Shown here piece by piece: positions 20,883 through 23,924 of a stretch of 23,924 nt of DNA (position 1 is the stretch's first letter; each line of letters starts with the position of its first letter). The notes under the pieces are model-generated. The model searched no databases. It saw only the letters and a program-made list of their open reading frames with translations, and was not told the origin of the DNA. The DNA comes from Rodentolepis nana (Eukaryota > Platyhelminthes > Cestoda > Cyclophyllidea > Hymenolepididae), in contig UZAE01000418.1 of NCBI GenBank assembly GCA_900617975.1, forward strand, positions 1-23,924. The letters run 5' to 3'. The translations under genes and the position numbers were made by a program.

Positions 20883-21070
20883 CAACAGCAGCAGCATTGT
20901 TTTTTGTAGATTTCGCCTTCTTGCTCCCTCGCTCCCCTCACTCCTTTCTTCTATTCTCCCTGCGTGCCAGCTTCCTTGATCTGTCTCAGGAATATTTAAT
21001 CAACCCCCTATCTCCTTGAAAAAATCACCCTAAAACACCGCTGTGTGGGGCATTTATTTTCTAGCTCTCC

Positions 21071-21071
<1 letters not shown>

Positions 21072-21101
<30 letters not shown>
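21072..21101 (+). repeat. C30 homopolymer in the probable receptor 3' UTR
   Basis: Thirty consecutive C followed by CTCC repeats, about 190 nt after the stop codon. Confidence 0.9.
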
Positions 21102-21104
<3 letters not shown>

Positions 21105-21408
21105 CTCCCTCCCTCCCTCATCCCTTTGTGTAAACAAATGCTGAAGCGTATGAACAGTCTTCCTACCTCCTTAACAAACTCGATCTTCGCTATTTTGTCT
21201 CCACCCTGAAAACTTTTCTGTGAGTGTGTATTCTATCCTTGTGGCCAAGTTTTCTTGACTCTTGCCTCTGAATTTCCGGCTCCCAACTATTTCTCTCTCT
21301 CTCTCTCTGCTTTCTTAATGCTACTACTACTACTACTACTAATACAAATGACGATAGGTTTAATAATGTGTCCAAATTTGAAATTGGTGATAAAATGGCT
21401 AAAAAGAT

Positions 21409-21414
21409 AATAAA
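21409..21414 (+). promoter_or_regulatory. Poly(A) signal candidate AATAAA
   Basis: First AATAAA downstream of the receptor stop, ~530 nt after it, followed by a T-rich stretch. Confidence 0.45.
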
Positions 21415-21564
21415 ATCTGTAATATTTTTACAAATAGTGGAATTGCTTCGTTTTGTTTTTTTGCTATTTACGTTCGATTGGGGCTGCCTCTAGTGTCTAA
21501 TTGTGTCCTGCTTTGTGCGTTAGTTGTTTGCTTTGAGGTTCAAAGGTCAATAATGATTCTGATT

Positions 21565-21570
21565 AATAAA
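21565..21570 (+). promoter_or_regulatory. Second poly(A) signal candidate AATAAA
   Basis: AATAAA in GATTAATAAAGTAAAC, about 690 nt after the receptor stop. It is followed by TTTTGAGTTTTGG, which could be a GU/U-rich downstream element. Confidence 0.4.
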
Positions 21571-21876
21571 GTAAACTCTGAGAAAATGCATTATTTTGAG
21601 TTTTGGGAATCTATTCCTAGTATAGTAGTGCAAATTCGTAACAAAACGTATTATATTAAAGTTGCCCCCTTATGCTGCACTTGAGTACGCTGTGCGTGTA
21701 TCGATTTCCGATTAATTGATTTCCACTAGACATTCACGGCTCATTCTAGTTCATTTCTGTCTCCGTTTTTTTCCACTTCATTAATATTGTTTAAATCAGC
21801 ATAGTTAGGATAAAATTCACTTGTCTACGCTAATTTATTGTTTCCTTTTTGTATGAACCGTTTGGCTGGAATGTAG

Positions 21877-22103
21877 GGCGAACCAGAGGGTGAGGGACTG
21901 AAATCCAAGCTCTTTAAGCTGATTCGAAAAGGGCGTCTGGAGCGATTACAAAGACTGGTGAACCAATCAATCGCTTCTGAAGATGATTTTTCATCAATTT
22001 CGAGCAGCACTGCCACCATTTACCTTCTCGCTTCGATGGCGGATTCGCGTGAGAGGCGTCTCCTTCATGTGGCCTGTGAACATGGACATTTGAAGGTGGT
22101 CAG
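21877..22103 (+). CDS. Exon of an ankyrin-repeat protein gene (partial)
   Basis: One exon encoding about 75 residues: GEPEGEGLKSKLFKLIRKGR, then LERLQRLVNQS, and near the end RRLLHVACEHGHLKVVR, a good ankyrin-repeat helix pair (LHxACxxGHLxVV). The acceptor is AATGTAG| with a poor adjacent pyrimidine tract. An in-frame TAG sits in that acceptor, so upstream sequence must be spliced on, unless translation starts at the internal ATG (22036). The donor GTCAG|GTAGGC leaves phase 2; the next exon is beyond the window. The order of a basic helix (FKLIRKGRLERLQRL) then an ankyrin repeat is reminiscent of NFKBIL1, but this is only a guess. Confidence 0.7.
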
Positions 22104-22154
22104 GTAGGCTGAGATTGTTTCGGGTTCTTTTTTTCAAATTGATTTATAATAACC

Positions 22155-22980
22155 TGTATATATTTCAAATGCAGACTATAATATTTATCATTAGCCCCTT
22201 AGTTGACTTCGGCTTTCACAATGGGGGGGGGGGAGGGACATATATTTAAGCTTTGGGACAGTTAACAGTAGTTCATTAGTTGACTTCTGGCTTCCTAGTA
22301 TCTCTGGGTTTCTGTCGTTGTCTTTGGGGCTGGACACCGAATCAAGTGGGTCTTCTCCATTTCCTTCCGTAGGTCACATAGAGGCATGTTGATTGGGCGT
22401 ATATGCGCATTTTGTGTAGGTGCTTAACCAGGCAATTGTTTCCGATGCACAGTATAAACTCTGCGACAGCTTTGATTCTTGGCCAGTCGGCAATGTTGAA
22501 GAGTGCCACTGTCCACTACTTCTCCTTTGTTTAAGCTTTAAGTTCGATGCTTCTTGAAGTCTTGAATTCTGTCCTGATCAAGGTCTTTATTGTGTGGAAT
22601 GACATCGGCCGGTCTATGCCTTGCAAAATCGTGGTTTGTCAGCGCCCTCATTGCCTATAATGTCAAAGTGTCCGGGGATCCTTTGAAGAACTACGGTTTT
22701 GCTTTTTTCTCTCTCAGTAACTGATACGTTCTTTTACATAAGCTTATATCGGCTGTTTTGGGTGGTTCTCTGTTTCTAATTGAATTTATTTCTGACTTCG
22801 AGTCCGAAAGAATTACTGCTTCGGTGAATTTTGTATCCATGCACCACAGCTGGCCCAGTGCTATCTTAATGGCCTCTATTTCTCTTTCGAATGCGGATCT
22901 ATTGTGTCCCTCTGCTGTGAAGAAAGAGAGTAGTTCAGAGTAAACACCTACACCAGGGTTTGCTTGGTTCATAGTCGTGG
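22155..22980 (-). mobile_element. 5'-truncated, decayed LINE (non-LTR retrotransposon) with RNase H domain
   Basis: On the minus strand, the ORF from 22972 begins in the RNase H domain of a LINE polyprotein: GVGVYSELLSFF, FEREIEAIKIAL, EAVILSDSKSEINSI, then VVLQRIPGHFDIIGNEGAD. It retains the catalytic-type Glu (EREIEAI) and Asp (ILSDSKS), but the first Asp-Gly-Ser block is lost at the truncation. Stops and frameshifts follow. A Cys-rich end (CDLRKEMEKTHLIRCPAP) is readable in another frame near 22330-22400. The 3' end (22155-22300) carries the GAAGTCAACTAA and GGGCTAATGATA block shared with the dispersed repeats, and a G11 run on the plus strand (22223-22233). It is a dead copy, antisense to the ankyrin host gene. 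Confidence 0.8.
22158..22238 (-). repeat. LINE 3' end sharing the dispersed-repeat tail (copy 4, partial)
   Basis: Reading the minus strand, GAAGTCAACTAAGGGGCTAA, then TGATA..TAT..A..TCTGCATTTGAAATATATA matches the tail ends of the three dispersed repeats. A second, shorter GAAGCCAGAAGTCAACTAATG block lies at about 22273-22296. Confidence 0.7.
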
Positions 22981-23400
22981 AAATTCAGAGTAAATTTGCA
23001 TAATTTGAGGTTTGTTACTTCACGGGTTTCACCCAACTCTTTTATCCCTGTTGAATTTTTTTTATATCCCGTAATTTATTTTGTATTTTTTTAATTAAAA
23101 TTCTTTATTTTCAGCAAGTAGCTACTTTTGCTGTCGTCAGTATTCCTTTTAACCTCTGCTTTGAAGCACACGTGAAAGGTTGATTGGAATTTTTCGGCCA
23201 TAATAAGTTTGTTCTACCGAAGACTTGCTACTTGCCCCTAACATAACCTATACAAGGATCCTTGACATATTTTGAAGTGTTCATTTTACCTTTATTGGCA
23301 TGGTCTCACGAAATCATTTTCTTCAGTTCTTGTTTAATTCCTTCTAGCCATGGCATTGTCGGAGCCTTCTTTATTAACTTTTTTTATAGCAGCAAAATGG

Positions 23401-23717
23401 GGTGTGCGATAGACTTGCCTCCACGTGGTGCACTCTGGGCAACGTATACTCATACGGCAAAAAAGTCTATTAACTGGCAGTTGACTTCTGATTTCAAACT
23501 ACCGAGACCCCACCGCATTTCATATTCTACTAATTAAACAGTACTCACCTTTTTTCTACCTTTGTGTCTGTCTGTCTCTTTTACGTCTGTGAATCATTAT
23601 TCTGTCCCCCCTCTCGACTTTTTGCCACTTTGGTGTTCCTCTTTCTTTCTGTGAAGCTCGAAGTCAACTAAAGGGCTAATGATACCTATCATAACGCCTG
23701 CCATTTGAAATAAATAG
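23401..23717 (+). mobile_element. Dispersed repeat, copy 3 (inverted relative to copies 1 and 2)
   Basis: Starts GTGTGCGATAGACTTGCCTC, continues CCACGTGGTGCACTCTGGGC, ATACGGCAAAAAAGTCTATT, GTACTCACCTTTTTTCTACC, CCCCCCTCTCGACTTTTTG and GAAGTCAACTAAAGGGCTAA, and ends CTGCCATTTGAAATAAATAG. It is about 317 bp, in the ankyrin-gene intron. The ORFs crossing it (23262-23537, 23597-23791) are repeat sequence and not genes. Confidence 0.82.
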
Positions 23718-23924
23718 AAGGGGAAAGTCCCTTTTGATGTAGCCTGGTGGCGGAAGTTTACCAGAGCAATGCGCTGTTGAAAGGCCTTCATAAGTCAAGA
23801 CCTTTGGTATTACCCTTCGCATTGTTCAAGAGGGCATTAATTCTACTTTTATCTTTAGCACTATTTGAGGAAGTGCATAACTGAGGACGGACTCTAAGAA
23901 TAGCTATAATCATCTGATTCTTAG
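23718..23924. other. Unassigned right-end sequence
   Basis: No splice-bounded exon or known repeat. The stretch GATGTAGCCTGGTGGCGGAA slightly resembles a pol III A box, but no B box follows. Confidence 0.3.

Larger units (their letters stand above)
20883..21876 (+). other. Receptor 3' UTR and short intergenic/upstream intron region
   Basis: After the stop come CAA/CAG repeats, a C30 run, CCTC repeats, a CTA repeat (21321-21341) and two AATAAA hexamers. The 3' UTR probably ends near 21430 or 21590. I see no coding exon between there and 21877. Confidence 0.6.
22104..23924 (+). other. Ankyrin gene intron (partial) hosting transposon remnants
   Basis: Begins GTAGGC and runs to the right edge. 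It contains the LINE fragment (22155-22980) and dispersed repeat copy 3 (23401-23717). The stretches 22981-23400 and 23718-23924 have no recognisable exon. Confidence 0.6.

Noticed and set aside
20385..20979. Overlapping ORFs on both strands across the last receptor exon
   Set aside because: Shadow frames of a long, low-complexity coding exon.
23262..23791. ORFs near the right end
   Set aside because: They lie within or across dispersed repeat copy 3 and show no protein similarity.
1..23924. Bacterial features, CRISPR arrays, operons or riboswitches
   Set aside because: Spliceosomal introns, poly(A) signals and LINE remnants show a nuclear eukaryotic locus, and no direct-repeat/spacer array is present.

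Overview
The window is eukaryotic genomic DNA with intron-rich genes. Three genes are recognisable by aligning conceptual translations from memory. The mix of very short introns (36-87 nt) with repeat-filled multi-kb introns, the fast-evolving proteins and an NR5 (FTZ-F1-like) nuclear receptor suggest a flatworm, most likely a tapeworm. This is an inference from gene structure, not a database result. Splice sites below were placed by hand from GT/AG ends and reading-frame continuity.

Layout. (1) 1298-3858, minus strand: the N-terminal half of DDB1, the UV-damage/CUL4 ubiquitin-ligase adaptor, in eight exons. Its next intron runs off the left edge and carries a ~315 bp dispersed repeat. (2) 3859-6097: a 2.2 kb AT-rich divergent intergenic region with no supportable gene. 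(3) 6119-20882, plus strand: a nuclear receptor with an NR5-type ligand-binding domain in eight clearly joined exons (771 codons), plus one well-supported extra in-frame exon (19508-19585) and one weaker candidate (7661-7789). No zinc-finger DNA-binding domain is visible anywhere in the window. The protein has a long serine/glycine-rich N-terminal part, an enlarged loop in the ligand-binding domain, and a ~140-residue Pro/Gly/Gln-rich tail after the AF-2 helix that ends inside a CAA repeat. (4) 20883-21870: a 3' untranslated/intergenic region with a 30-base C run and two AATAAA signals. (5) 21877-22103, plus strand: one exon of an ankyrin-repeat gene whose following intron runs off the right edge and contains a decayed LINE fragment with an RNase H domain (minus strand) and another copy of the dispersed repeat.

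Repeats. A ~315-340 bp element occurs three times (506-820, 14862-15195, 23401-23717). Its tail end is shared with the 3' end of the LINE remnant (22155-22300), so it is either a LINE 3'-end fragment or a SINE that borrowed the LINE tail. A tRNA-like A/B-box pair sits at about 16115-16200. Dinucleotide microsatellites and pure G runs (up to 19 nt) are frequent in the receptor introns.

DDB1 works in nuclear DNA repair and ubiquitination, and the receptor in transcriptional control. Nothing in the sequence shows that they work together beyond their head-to-head arrangement.
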